Shown in pieces: positions 1 through 9,114 of a stretch of 64,000 nt of DNA (position 1 is the stretch's first letter; the number at the start of each line of letters is the position of its first letter). Source of the stretch: Acidimicrobiales bacterium MED-G01. GTDB taxonomy: Bacteria > Actinomycetota > Acidimicrobiia > Acidimicrobiales > Poriferisodalaceae. Position numbers and translations under genes: made by a program. The stretch covers positions 1-64,000 of the forward strand of contig NTLA01000006.1 of assembly GCA_002457435.1 (NCBI GenBank), in the 5' to 3' direction. Below the pieces are notes generated by a model. It worked only from the letters and a program-made list of their open reading frames with translations. It was not told the DNA's origin and searched no databases.

Positions 1-874
1 GACGAGCTCCTCGGGCGGAGCTAGCAACGTTCGGATCTCGATGTTCTGAAATCCAAGCCCCACAGTTGAGGTCATTACCCATCAACACATCTGCCCCCAT
101 AACCGCGGCCTTGACTTCGTCGTGAAGTGGATTCATGATCGCCGAGGTCATTCCCGCCCCAATGGCCATCGACAGAAATGTTCCGGTTACGACGTGGCGA
201 TTTGGAAGCCCGAAGCTCACATTCGAAGCGCCACATGTTGTGTTGACGCCTAGTTCCTCTCGAAGTCGTCGGACTAAGTGAAAGACTTGTCGACCTGCGT
301 TACCCATAGCGCCTATCGGCATCACTAAGGGGTCCACCACCACATCTGCGATTGCGATGCCATGATCTTGGGCCGTGTGAACAATTTTTTTTGCGACTTC
401 GAATCGCACGTCTGGGTCTTCACTAATGCCCGTTTCGTCGTTGGAGATAGCTACGACTGCAGCTCCGCTTTTAGCCACTAGGGGCAAGACTCGATCCAAT
501 ACTTCTTGTTCACCCGTGACTGAGTTGATTAGAGGCTTCCCTTCGTAGGCAGCTATGCCCGCCTCTAAGGCCTCAATAATCGAGGAGTCAATGGAGAGCG
601 GAACATCAGTCACAGATTGAACTAATCGGATTGCTTCCGCCAGCAAGGCAGGTTCGTCCGCAAGCGGAATGCCGGCATTGACATCAAGCATCTGCGCTCC
701 TGCGCGTACTTGAGCGAGAGCATCTGATTCAACGCGTGAAAAATCACCGTTCTTCATTTCTTCCGCCAAAAGCTTTCGCCCGGTCGGGTTGATTCTTTCG
801 CCAATCATCACAAACGGGCGATCAAAACCGATAACCACCTCTTTGGCGGCTGAACTAATCACTGTATCTGCCAT
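1..874 (-). CDS. Methyltetrahydrofolate:corrinoid methyltransferase, pterin-binding type (partial)
   Basis: The reading frame opens with ATG at 874 and runs off the left edge, giving 291 codons without a stop. The translation has the pterin-binding TIM-barrel pattern shared by MetH, AcsE and MtgA: an N-terminal IGERINPTG motif, then LDVNAG, then PLSIDSS, then NSVTGE, and a later CGASNVSFGLPNR segment. Proteins of this family move a methyl group between a corrinoid protein and tetrahydrofolate. It is the last visible gene of a minus-strand cassette with a corrinoid protein (1898-2602), which is the expected partner. The substrate-specific methyltransferase (MttB/MtgB type) is not in the window, so the methyl donor (glycine betaine, trimethylamine or another) cannot be named. 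The family call is firm; the C-terminus is missing. Confidence 0.88.
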   Translation of the reverse strand, partial: MADTVISSAAKEVVIGFDRPFVMIGERINPTGRKLLAEEMKNGDFSRVESDALAQVRAGAQMLDVNAGIPLADEPALLAEAIRLVQSVTDVPLSIDSSIIEALEAGIAAYEGKPLINSVTGEQEVLDRVLPLVAKSGAAVVAISNDETGISEDPDVRFEVAKKIVHTAQDHGIAIADVVVDPLVMPIGAMGNAGRQVFHLVRRLREELGVNTTCGASNVSFGLPNRHVVTGTFLSMAIGAGMTSAIMNPLHDEVKAAVMGADVLMGNDLNCGAWISEHRDPNVASSARGAR

Positions 875-900
875 CAAACTCTCCGCTTCGGCGACATCAA

Positions 901-1260
901 TTAGGTGGTCTGGTTAATGACCCTGTGATCTTGGTGCCCAGCAGCGTTGCCTCTTTTGAATCCACCGTCCTTCACAAGTTGCTCAAGTAATTCACCATCA
1001 TGTTGGGCTTCGAGTTCCGCTGCGCGAGCCTCCACCTGGGCAGCGAGATCTTCTTCTAGTTCTTCTTCTTGGCGGATCCATTCGCCAACATAGGCTGTCG
1101 TTTCCGTTAAGCCGGCAACGCTCGCCGCCTGGTCTATGGCGTTCTGGAAGCGCTCGGACAGGACAGCCGTTTCGCGGTCATCGCCTCGGAGGGCCACTAC
1201 TTGTGCCGGGATGTCCCTCCACGAGATGACAGCGAACGACGCAGCGCGGCGTCGAGTCAT
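901..1260 (-). CDS. PF13769-type small protein (named 'virulence factor' in databases)
   Basis: A 119-residue protein. Residues about 10-60 (VISWRDIPAQVVALRGDDR, then ERFQNAID) match my memory of the PF13769 domain, whose 'virulence factor' label is historical and says nothing about function here. A charged Glu-rich helix follows and the C-terminus is His/Gln-rich. Its ATG overlaps the stop of the DUF1638 gene by four bases (ATGA at 1257-1260), so the two are probably translationally coupled. As I recall, this domain recurs next to corrinoid and methyl-H4folate methyltransferase genes in other bacteria, which suggests a role in B12-dependent C1 transfer. That role is inference. Confidence 0.75.
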   Translation of the reverse strand: MTRRRAASFAVISWRDIPAQVVALRGDDRETAVLSERFQNAIDQAASVAGLTETTAYVGEWIRQEEELEEDLAAQVEARAAELEAQHDGELLEQLVKDGGFKRGNAAGHQDHRVINQTT

Positions 1261-1901
1261 TGGTTTATCGTCACTGGCACTGGAGGTCGTACATCTCGAT
1301 CGCCCTTAGATTGGGCCGCCTTCAAAACAGATGTCTCAAGTTGACCCCATCCAGTCAAAATCGTCCGCAATGGCAAGCCCAGGCGACCGGCTGCCGCAGC
1401 CGCAGCCTCGCGGTATTCACGGGCGTTCTCTTGGGTTAAGTGGACGACCCGGCGGTAATTGTCGAAGTACAGCCCAAAAAGCTCCGGGTGTTCGTCTATG
1501 CCTAGGGCCTTGAATATCAGCCGGTCGAAATGTTTGGCGAGGTAATCAGTGAGATAGAAGGTCCCTGGTTCTTCCTCATGGAGTTCATCGAATCTTCCGG
1601 CCTCAAGGTAGAACTCATAACAATGGGCGCCCGGTAGTCTTTCAATCTGAAATTCTGAACAGAGGCGGTCTATATCCCCACCTGTCCCACAGTCGGCGTA
1701 CCCAAGCAGGACCTGATCAAATTCTGGTAAGGCCCGCTCTAAGCGTTCTCGTATGTGGCCACAAATACGCTCCGGACGGTTATGCAGCGAGGCTGGTAGG
1801 TACTCGACTTCAACGTTCTTGATTTCATTCACGGTCACCAAGGATTTGATCTCACGGGCCAAAGCCCCGCAAGCCAAAATCAGGACTGCTTGTTCACTCA
1901 C
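1257..1901 (-). CDS. DUF1638 domain protein
   Basis: 214 residues starting with GTG at 1901, overlapping the stop of the corrinoid-protein gene by four bases (GTGA). The N-terminus (LILACGALAREI) and the central LLGYADCGTGGDIDRLCSE, followed by LPGAHCYEFY, are features of DUF1638 proteins. The conserved Cys, Asp and His residues in this segment look like metal or cofactor ligands, though none has been assigned a role. DUF1638 genes are commonly found beside corrinoid methyltransferase genes, as here. The biochemical function is unknown; corrinoid activation or maintenance is a possibility but is not shown by the sequence. Confidence 0.83.
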   Translation of the reverse strand: MSEQAVLILACGALAREIKSLVTVNEIKNVEVEYLPASLHNRPERICGHIRERLERALPEFDQVLLGYADCGTGGDIDRLCSEFQIERLPGAHCYEFYLEAGRFDELHEEEPGTFYLTDYLAKHFDRLIFKALGIDEHPELFGLYFDNYRRVVHLTQENAREYREAAAAAAGRLGLPLRTILTGWGQLETSVLKAAQSKGDRDVRPPVPVTINQ

Positions 1902-2602
1902 GCTGTTGCCCGCTTTTTCTGGACCAAGTCCGTTGCTGTTTCAGCGGCGACAGCGGCGTCTCGGCAATATGCATCGGCACCGATAGCATCACCGAACTCT
2001 TGGTTCAGGGGAGCCCCACCGACTAACACGATGTAGTCGTCCCTGAGTCCCTGTTCGACCATGGTGTCAATAACCACCTTCATGTAAGGCATCGTGGTGG
2101 TGAGGAGAGCCGACATCCCAAGGATGTCCGGTTGATGTTCGTCCAGAGCTGCAAAGTATTCTTCAACGTCAGTGTTGATCCCGAGGTCGATGACCTCAAA
2201 GCCGGCGCCCTCGAGCATCATGGCTACAAGATTCTTGCCGATGTCATGAATATCGCCTTTGACTGTCCCTAGGACGACTTTCCCTACTGGTTCGGCCCCT
2301 GTCTCAGCCAAAAGAGGTCGCAGTATTGCCATTCCGGCCTTCATCGCGTTGGCAGCGAGAAGAACTTCGGGAACGAAAAGAATCCCATCTCGGAAATCGA
2401 TTCCGACTATCCGCATGCCCTCTACGAGTGCTTCACCGAGCACTCGGTCCGCCGGCCAGCCGCGTGTGAGAAGGATCTCGGTTCCTTCGACGATCTCATC
2501 GGCCATTCCGTCATACAGGTCGTCATGCATTTGTGCAGTCAGATCTTCGTCGTTAAGGGCTGAGAGATCGATCTCTTGTTGGTCTTCGGGCTCCTCAGAC
2601 AT
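1898..2602 (-). CDS. Corrinoid (B12-binding) methyl-carrier protein
   Basis: 234 residues. A helical cap domain spans about residues 25-100, followed by a Rossmann-type B12-binding domain with the base-off motif DxHxxG (Asp117, His119, Gly122 in VKGDIHDIGKNLV). His119 is the expected lower axial ligand of cobalt. The later GMSALLTTTM and VLVGGAPLN segments are the other standard signatures of MtaC/MtbC/MttC-like carriers. The first 20 residues are acidic. It is the first gene of a four-gene minus-strand unit and should carry the methyl group to the methyltransferase at 1-874. The family is certain; the substrate is not. Confidence 0.93.
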   Translation of the reverse strand: MSEEPEDQQEIDLSALNDEDLTAQMHDDLYDGMADEIVEGTEILLTRGWPADRVLGEALVEGMRIVGIDFRDGILFVPEVLLAANAMKAGMAILRPLLAETGAEPVGKVVLGTVKGDIHDIGKNLVAMMLEGAGFEVIDLGINTDVEEYFAALDEHQPDILGMSALLTTTMPYMKVVIDTMVEQGLRDDYIVLVGGAPLNQEFGDAIGADAYCRDAAVAAETATDLVQKKRATA

Positions 2603-2681
2603 CGCTACACCCCGAGCCGGGCTGCCGTAACGAATGAGTCCCTAGGTCAAACCACATCGTGGAACAGTACCGCATCATGGA

Positions 2682-4391
2682 TCATTGTAGAGCCAAGACA
2701 ACCTCTAGGATCGTCTCGACACAAGTTGCCTTATCCAGCATTTCAGTCACGCCGGTCTGTCGCGGTGTGAACTCAACCTGACCTTTACCGAGGCTTCGGC
2801 CCCCAATTGTCAGCCGATACGGAACTCCTATCAACTCCGCATCAGCGAATTTCACTCCTGGCCGCGCTACACGATCATCAACCAAGACATCGAGGCCAGC
2901 TCGAGTGAAGGCCGCTTCGGCCTCATTAGCTAAGGCCATTGCCTCAGAATCACTCAAATCTAGAATGGTTATCAGCACCTGGTACGGCGCCACTGCCAAG
3001 GGCCAGCACAACCCAGCATCATCGTGATGGTTCTCTGCTATCGCAGCAACCGCTCGTCCAATTCCTATGCCGTAGCTACCCATTGTTGGAACCTGGGCTT
3101 TGCCGTCGGCGTCAAGAACCGAAATTCCCATTGCTTCCGCGTATTTGCGGCCGAGCTTGAAAATATGGCCGGCTTCGATACAGCGAACAATTTCCAACAC
3201 GGCACCGCAGTCGACACAAGCCTCGCCACTCTGTACTTCTCTGATATCAACCCAGGCGTCAACAGAGATGTCCCGTTCCACCGACACTTCTCGCAGGTGC
3301 CAATCATCCTCGTTGGCGCCGGTCACCATGCCAATCCTGCCGGCCAGCGCCAAATCGGAAAGCACTTTAAATTCGGTGACACCAACCGCCCCTAAACTTC
3401 CGGGGTTCGCCCCTAGCGAGGTGAATGTCTCTTCGGCTGTAGCAGGCCTGATCTCGACCGCCCCAGAACTATCTTGCAGCTTCTGCAGGTTCAGCTGATG
3501 ATCACCGCGAAGTAACGCCAATACGACCTCACCGTCCAACACCATGACCATCGTCTTTATCTGGTTAACGGCACTAGCTCCGCCATCAATATCCTCAAGC
3601 TCCGCTATCGTCCGGACACCAGGAGTGGGGAAGCGTTCAGCTACATCAGCGCTTGACGAGTTCTCCACAGCGTCCAATCTGGAAGTTCCTCGCTCAACGT
3701 TGGCGCGATAGCCACAAGATCCACACACCAACACGTCGTCTTCGCCGGCAGGTGAAGCGACCATGAACTCAACACTGGCCGATCCTCCCATGGCTCCTGA
3801 CGAAGCCTGGACCGCCATCGCCGTGAGGCCTAACCGATCAAAAATTCTTGTGTATGCCTCATGGTGTGCGTCGAACGCTCGATCAAGGCCTTCGTCATCG
3901 AGATCAAAACTGTAGGAGTCTTTCATCGCGAACTCCCGAACGCGCAACAACCCACTTTTCGGTCGAGGCTCGTCCCGAAATTTCATTTGGATCTGGTACC
4001 AGAGTTGGGGAAGTTCTTTGTAGGAGTGCAAAGAAGTCGCTATATGCGAGAAAACCTCTTCATGAGTCATCCCAAGCGCTAGATCCGCACCCCCACGATC
4101 TTGAAGCCGAAACATCTCGTCGCCCATGACGTCCCAACGTCCGCTTTGCTTCCACAAAGACGCCGGATGCATGGCAGGCAATAGGAACTCTTGTCCTCCT
4201 ATTGCGTCTATCTCTTCCCGAACGACCTGCGCGACTTTCTCGTGAACCCGCAAACCTAAAGGGAGCAGACTGTAATGGCCTGCGTGTAACTGCCGGATGA
4301 AGCCGCCCCTAACCAAAAGCTTGTGACTAGCCGCCTCGGCGTCAGCCGGCGCGTCTCGAAGAGTGGGTATGAAAGCAGCAGACCAACGCAT
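2682..4391 (-). CDS. proS: Prolyl-tRNA synthetase
   Basis: 569 residues from ATG at 4391. This start gives the classic bacterial N-terminus (MRWS..FIPTLRDAPADAEA), whereas an upstream in-frame start at 4418 would add nine unrelated residues. Class II motifs are visible: MTHEEVF, then FRDEPRPKSGLLRVREFAMKD split across motif 2, and the GSYGIGIGR motif 3. The length and the long stretch between motifs 2 and 3 fit the bacterial type carrying the INS (Ala-tRNA editing) insertion, with a C-terminal anticodon-binding domain (PYQVLI onward). It charges tRNA-Pro in the cytoplasm. Seventy-nine bases separate it from the corrinoid gene, so co-transcription is uncertain. Confidence 0.97.
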   Translation of the reverse strand: MRWSAAFIPTLRDAPADAEAASHKLLVRGGFIRQLHAGHYSLLPLGLRVHEKVAQVVREEIDAIGGQEFLLPAMHPASLWKQSGRWDVMGDEMFRLQDRGGADLALGMTHEEVFSHIATSLHSYKELPQLWYQIQMKFRDEPRPKSGLLRVREFAMKDSYSFDLDDEGLDRAFDAHHEAYTRIFDRLGLTAMAVQASSGAMGGSASVEFMVASPAGEDDVLVCGSCGYRANVERGTSRLDAVENSSSADVAERFPTPGVRTIAELEDIDGGASAVNQIKTMVMVLDGEVVLALLRGDHQLNLQKLQDSSGAVEIRPATAEETFTSLGANPGSLGAVGVTEFKVLSDLALAGRIGMVTGANEDDWHLREVSVERDISVDAWVDIREVQSGEACVDCGAVLEIVRCIEAGHIFKLGRKYAEAMGISVLDADGKAQVPTMGSYGIGIGRAVAAIAENHHDDAGLCWPLAVAPYQVLITILDLSDSEAMALANEAEAAFTRAGLDVLVDDRVARPGVKFADAELIGVPYRLTIGGRSLGKGQVEFTPRQTGVTEMLDKATCVETILEVVLALQ

Positions 4392-4497
4392 AACTCCACG
4401 ATACGACACCATCAGCAATTCCCTACGACGATTACAAACGCTTTATTTGGTGTCTTTTTGTGGTGGAATGAGCGAAAGGCAGCTACCATAAGGGACC

Positions 4498-4530
4498 GTT
4501 AGTCACAGCGGAGACTTCGGTGTGACTAAC
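4498..4530. promoter_or_regulatory. Perfect 10-bp inverted repeat upstream of the SNF2 helicase gene
   Basis: Arms GTTAGTCACA and TGTGACTAAC are exact reverse complements around a 13-base loop. The element lies in the 200-base divergent gap between proS and the helicase gene. No T-run follows either arm, so a simple intrinsic terminator is unlikely. An operator, or a 5' leader hairpin of the helicase mRNA, is a reasonable guess; no regulator is identified. Confidence 0.5.
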
Positions 4531-4591
4531 AGCACTTTGAACTAAGACCGCTGGTGCGTCAGTTGTTGCATTAGCGAACGTACATTTCAAT

Positions 4592-7500
4592 GTGCGGATA
4601 GGACGTCCTCATGTGGCCCCACCGCCACGTGCAGAGATGAGCCACGAAACATTTTGCATAGATAAGAAGAACGAAGTGGACGCAGCTAATTCCACAATCG
4701 AATCTGAGAACTCGGCCCCTGACAATGGGTCTTCGGTCTCGCTATTGGCGACAATGTCATGGGACCAAATAGAGGAACGCGCCCGCCTTGAAGCAGATGG
4801 TGTGGCACCTGCAGCCATGGTCGCTGAGCTCCAATCAGATCCCATCCGCTGGCGCAATGTCCTCACGGACATGATCGAGGATGCCGAAGACACTCTCCAA
4901 TCCATTCGACGGATAAAGGGGCCACAACGAAACCAGATCATCACGGACTTTGAGAGCGAATTCAGATCCCTAACCGACGCTTTCGAACGAGCGACCGGCG
5001 AGCTCTACGAGTCCGAAGAAACTGACGAACCGGTGGACGTCACTCCCGACAATGCAGTAACCGAACCAGTAGCCCTTCAGCTTTCGTGGACTTCAGGGAA
5101 GGTCATCGCTTGGGCATCAGGAGCCTTTAATGAACCAGAGTCCTCCGAAGAGGTCCTCAGTCGACTAGTTGATGCCGGAGCCCCCGAAAATGCTTGGGAG
5201 GACTACCGAAACATTGTTTTGCCAACCGGCCTGAATGCACCGGCGTTAAGCGCCCAAGTTGGGGACATTCTGGGCTGGCTCGCAGCCTTAGCCACCCAAC
5301 CTTGGACGGAAGAGGCTGACATAACCCCGCTGAACGAAGACGCCATAGCATCGACCGACGAGCCCCGGGCTGCAAAGAATGCCCCGCCTGAACCACTCAA
5401 GGACGACATAGATCCCGACAATCAAGCCAACATCAATCAAATTGGCGCCAGCGCCAGATGGCTTAGCCTCATCGCCGCTGCCGCAGTTGGCCTAGTCGCC
5501 CAAGGGCGGACAGTTCCCAAGTTGCAACGGATAAGGAAGCGCCGCAACAAACGCAACAAGAACAATAAGGGTGAATTCATAGTTCAATGGATGCCAGGGA
5601 TCATCAGCAAGCGTCGCCTTGAGGCTTTTGCTAACTCTCTCCCCGGCGCCGTGACAGCGGCTGACCCGGGCCCAGACGCTCGAGCCGTTGTGCAGTCAGC
5701 ATTAACTGGAATGGTCAACGCTATCGTCGCTAACGCAGCCGGAAGGCTTGAGGTGCCGGCGCCACCACCGGACCCGAAAACGAAAAGTGAAGTCGCAGAG
5801 ACCTTTCTCGCCAACTTAAGCGGCAGGCCTTTTTCCGCGGCTGCCGACAACGGTTCTGATCTAGCTCGAAAGCTAGAGCAATGGGCCAGGCCCGTCACGG
5901 CTGTAGCGAAATATGCCCTGATTGTCCAACTAGATGAACCCGATGACAGTGACGCATGGCAACTGAAAGTGCTATCACCGGGCCCCGAAAATTCCATGGA
6001 CCCGGTCGAGGTCGCGATGGTCAGCGGCTCCAATACTCGACGCACCGAAGTAAAAGGTCAATACACGCGCCTGGAGCGTATGGTTCCCGCCTTGAAACGG
6101 CCTGGTGGTCGCAGGCAAGGCGAAGTGCTTCTCGATCAAGACGAAGCTTGGGAGTTAATGTCCAGCACCGGTCCGGCATTGGAATCAGCAGGATTCGATG
6201 TGCGGGTACCAGCGTTGTCTCGACGCCGACAAGTTGCACAGCTTCGGCTCACCGCCGACGACGCCGACAGCATTGTCGGAGCGCAGCAGCTAACTGCCGT
6301 CAGCTGGAGCGCTGTCTTCGGTGAAGTCGAACTCACGGCGGCTGAGATTCAACAGCTTGCAATGCAAAAAAAGCCTCTAGTCCAATCTCGTGGCAGATGG
6401 GTTGCCCTAGAACAAGCCGATCTCGTAGAAGCAGCCGCTGCACTCGCCGAACGAGCAGACACCACAGAACTAACTGGCGCGCAGATGCTTCGCCATGCAC
6501 TTGGCCTTGAAGGCAGCGGCATCAGTGGAGGAGTGACATTAGGAGGCAACAGCTGGGCCAGCGACCTGCTTCGTGCCGCCTCCAGTGTTAACTCCGACCC
6601 GGAAGTCCAACCCGAGGGGTTCACAGGCGAGCTACGCAGTTACCAAGCTGAGGCCGTCGGCTGGCTACAATTTCTCGATGACGCAGGATTAGGTGGGTGC
6701 CTAGCTCTCGATATGGGACTCGGAAAAACACCAACGATCCTGGCTCGCATCGGAGCTAAACCCGGGCCGACCCCTGCGTTAGTTGTTGCGCCGCCCGCTG
6801 TTGTTGGAAACTGGGCCGCTGAAGCAAAACGCTTTACGCCGAACATCAAAACTCTTGTTCATCACGGCCCGTCACGCGCTGGCGGTGCAGACCTGAAGAG
6901 CGAAATTCGCTCCGCAGACTTGGTCATCACAACCTATGGTACTGCCGTTCGCGATATCGAAGCCCTGTCTTCCCTTCAATGGGATCGAGTTGTTTTAGAT
7001 GAAGCCCAGGTCATCAAAAACCATCGCAGTGCGACCGCTAAGGAGCTCCGAAAACTTCAGGCCCGCAGTCGCTTAGCGCTGACCGGGACGCCCATCGAGA
7101 ACGGTCTTGGAGACCTATGGGCCATCATGGACTTCTGTAACCCTGGCTTAGTGGGCGGACGAACCTCCTTCATCGATCAGCTCAATCAAATTGGAGACGC
7201 TCAGGGCGCCGCTGAATCTGCTCTCCATACCCTTAATGGTGTCCTTGTATTCCGCAGAACCAAAGCAGAGCCGCTAATCGCCGCCGAGTTGCCGGATCGC
7301 ATCGACGAACTCGCTCAATGCACCATGACTCCCGAACAAATCGGCCTGTATCAAGCAGTTCTAGACAAACTCGTGCGAGATACAGCGGAAAGCGAACACA
7401 ACACCAGTCAACAAAAAGGCCTTGTCCTCGCAGCAATTACTGCTCTAAAGCAAATATGCAACCACCCACTCAACTACGACAAAGAACCTGACAACTTGGA

Positions 7501-8098
7501 GCTCGAAGGTCGAAGTGGGAAGCTCACCCGGCTCGACGAGATTATCGATGCGGTGTTCGCAGCTGAAGAACGAATCCTGATCTTCACACACTTCGCAACT
7601 TGGGGCGAACGTCTCGCCAAGTACCTCACCGAACGTACCGGTATCGACATCGAGTGTTACCACGGCGGTCTAGCCCGCGGCACACGCGATCGGCTCGTTG
7701 ACAGCTTTCAAAGCGGCGAAGGGGCGGGCGCTATGGTCCTCTCGTTAAAGGCTGGAGGCACCGGACTGAACCTGACGGCCGCAAGTCATGTAGTGCTATA
7801 TGACCGATGGTGGAACCCGGCAGTGGAGGACCAGGCGCGTGACCGCGTATGGCGAATTGGACAGACCAAGACGGTAATTTGTCATCGCCTTGTATGCCCG
7901 GGAACAGTGGACGAGCGGGTAGAAGAAGTCGTCCAAGGTAAGAGGCGAATAGCTGACATGGTGCTTCCCAAATCAAGTTCCTTGGGTGACCTCGACGCCG
8001 AACAGCTGCGTTCCGCTCTCGGGTTAGACCAGGAGGCTCTGCTCGCAGCCGATCCTGACGACATATTCGAAGATGCGACAGGAGGTGTGAAGCAGTGA
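4592..8098 (+). CDS. SNF2/RapA-family DEAD-like helicase
   Basis: 1168 residues if GTG 4592 is used; ATG 4637 (residue 16) is an equally plausible start and there is no convincing ribosome site for either. The C-terminal half is a complete SNF2 ATPase: Walker A MGLGKT (residues 708-713), DEAQ (803-806), LTGTPIEN, then a helicase-C lobe with FTHFATWGERL, LKAGGTGLNLTAA and DRVWRIGQ near residue 1088. Just before it lies the SNF2-associated helical region (RRQVAQLRLTADD onward). The N-terminal roughly 450 residues are acidic and alanine-rich with no recognisable fold. Members of this class remodel DNA-protein or RNA polymerase complexes. The stop overlaps the next start by four bases. Confidence 0.93.
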   Translation: MRIGRPHVAPPPRAEMSHETFCIDKKNEVDAANSTIESENSAPDNGSSVSLLATMSWDQIEERARLEADGVAPAAMVAELQSDPIRWRNVLTDMIEDAEDTLQSIRRIKGPQRNQIITDFESEFRSLTDAFERATGELYESEETDEPVDVTPDNAVTEPVALQLSWTSGKVIAWASGAFNEPESSEEVLSRLVDAGAPENAWEDYRNIVLPTGLNAPALSAQVGDILGWLAALATQPWTEEADITPLNEDAIASTDEPRAAKNAPPEPLKDDIDPDNQANINQIGASARWLSLIAAAAVGLVAQGRTVPKLQRIRKRRNKRNKNNKGEFIVQWMPGIISKRRLEAFANSLPGAVTAADPGPDARAVVQSALTGMVNAIVANAAGRLEVPAPPPDPKTKSEVAETFLANLSGRPFSAAADNGSDLARKLEQWARPVTAVAKYALIVQLDEPDDSDAWQLKVLSPGPENSMDPVEVAMVSGSNTRRTEVKGQYTRLERMVPALKRPGGRRQGEVLLDQDEAWELMSSTGPALESAGFDVRVPALSRRRQVAQLRLTADDADSIVGAQQLTAVSWSAVFGEVELTAAEIQQLAMQKKPLVQSRGRWVALEQADLVEAAAALAERADTTELTGAQMLRHALGLEGSGISGGVTLGGNSWASDLLRAASSVNSDPEVQPEGFTGELRSYQAEAVGWLQFLDDAGLGGCLALDMGLGKTPTILARIGAKPGPTPALVVAPPAVVGNWAAEAKRFTPNIKTLVHHGPSRAGGADLKSEIRSADLVITTYGTAVRDIEALSSLQWDRVVLDEAQVIKNHRSATAKELRKLQARSRLALTGTPIENGLGDLWAIMDFCNPGLVGGRTSFIDQLNQIGDAQGAAESALHTLNGVLVFRRTKAEPLIAAELPDRIDELAQCTMTPEQIGLYQAVLDKLVRDTAESEHNTSQQKGLVLAAITALKQICNHPLNYDKEPDNLELEGRSGKLTRLDEIIDAVFAAEERILIFTHFATWGERLAKYLTERTGIDIECYHGGLARGTRDRLVDSFQSGEGAGAMVLSLKAGGTGLNLTAASHVVLYDRWWNPAVEDQARDRVWRIGQTKTVICHRLVCPGTVDERVEEVVQGKRRIADMVLPKSSSLGDLDAEQLRSALGLDQEALLAADPDDIFEDATGGVKQ

Positions 8099-8403
8099 GC
8101 AAACGACGCCGAAACTCAAGGATCCGTCGCTTAGGGGAAGCCGGACCGAATTCTGAAACAGAAAAAGCTTCAAAAGAATTCTGGCATGGTCCCGGTGACT
8201 TGCCCGTCGCTCCCGCCAAAATACAGATCACTGAGGATGCGGCCGCTGTTATTCGCAGTCTTGGCGAACCCCCGTTGAATGGTCAAGAAGAAGTCGCTGA
8301 GCATTATTTCGACGCCGTCTACCAACGAAGCGTCACTCTCGCATCCGCTCTTGCGGCAGCAGCAGAACTAGTGGGCGACGACGAAGACGATTCGACCGTT
8401 TGA
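8095..8403 (+). CDS. Small protein translationally coupled to the SNF2 helicase
   Basis: 102 residues from GTG at 8095, overlapping the helicase stop (GTGA). The N-terminus is very basic (SKRRRNSRIRR), residues about 28-50 contain FWHGPGDLPVAPAK, and the C-terminal half is a predicted helix (VYQRSVTLASALAAAAEL) with an acidic tail. In many actinobacteria the gene after this helicase class encodes a SWIM zinc-finger protein whose C-terminal part, as I remember it, has a similar FW..P plus helical pattern. No SWIM cysteines or histidines are present here. It may be a shortened partner, but that link is tentative. Confidence 0.7.
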   Translation: MSKRRRNSRIRRLGEAGPNSETEKASKEFWHGPGDLPVAPAKIQITEDAAAVIRSLGEPPLNGQEEVAEHYFDAVYQRSVTLASALAAAAELVGDDEDDSTV

Positions 8404-8409
8404 TCAGCG

Positions 8410-9114
8410 TCAGCTGTCAGGGTCGAAGCCAACAACTTTTCCGCGGTTGATACTCACCCAATCTCGGGCTTCGAGGTAAGGCTTAAAGGTCTCGTAAATT
8501 GCTTGTTCATCCGTTGCTTGTTTTGGGCGTTGCATCTCATACAAGTGCGGGAATTCCATCCACGCGGTTACCGCATTCCATAACCGGAGTGCCGCATCGC
8601 CAGTCGGCGGATCCAACAGTACCGGACCAAAAAATGCTTGGCCGTCTGGGAAAAAGAGCGTCGGAACTCCAAAGCCCCCGGTTCCTACGACGCGGTCATG
8701 TTCTGCTTTAATCTCATCGTGAGTCGATAGATCTTCTATCGACTGTTCGACGATTTGAGGGTCAGCCCCGATCTGCTCTAGTAAGTGGCGGGCTACATCG
8801 GGATTGTGTGGCCGATGCCCGTCCACATGCAGGGCTCTGCCCGCCACGGCGTACCACTTGTCGAGCAGGTCCATGTCTAGGCGTCGCAACACCACGCCAA
8901 TACGCATCATCGACCAGCCGTAACTCCACTCGCGTTCCCAAGGATGCTTCTTGCCCTCTCGAAGGTTGATTTCTTCAAGGCTGAAAAATTTCCAGTTCAC
9001 CTTCAGGTCGAGTTGATCTCGGACATCTCGCATCCACAGAGAAGTCTGATAAGCCCACGGACACATGACATCGAAGTGAAAGTCGACTTCTGTGGGCGGC
9101 GAGTAGCTATTCAT
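8410..9114 (-). CDS. DsbA-family protein resembling mycothiol-dependent nitroreductase (Rv2466c type)
   Basis: 234 residues. The N-terminal [14 protein letters not shown] is the thioredoxin-like active site of DsbA/2-hydroxychromene isomerase relatives, and [20 protein letters not shown] with PHLYEMQR resembles the C-terminal part of mycobacterial Rv2466c, which uses mycothiol. The active site reads CPWA (Cys18, Ala21) instead of CPWC, so a resolving cysteine is lacking and a monothiol mechanism or loss of disulfide chemistry is implied. A cis-Pro loop ([10 protein letters not shown]) is present. It converges with the small helicase-linked gene, six bases apart. The exact reaction is inferred from resemblance only. 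Confidence 0.82.
   Translation of the reverse strand: MNSYSPPTEVDFHFDVMCPWAYQTSLWMRDVRDQLDLKVNWKFFSLEEINLREGKKHPWEREWSYGWSMMRIGVVLRRLDMDLLDKWYAVAGRALHVDGHRPHNPDVARHLLEQIGADPQIVEQSIEDLSTHDEIKAEHDRVVGTGGFGVPTLFFPDGQAFFGPVLLDPPTGDAALRLWNAVTAWMEFPHLYEMQRPKQATDEQAIYETFKPYLEARDWVSINRGKVVGFDPDS

Noticed and set aside
901-1260. A virulence determinant
   Set aside because: The PF13769 name is historical; the operon context is corrinoid methyl transfer, with nothing toxin-like.
5584-6045. Minus-strand frame of 153 codons inside the SNF2 helicase gene
   Set aside because: Fully contained antisense to a recognised gene, with no family likeness or ribosome site.
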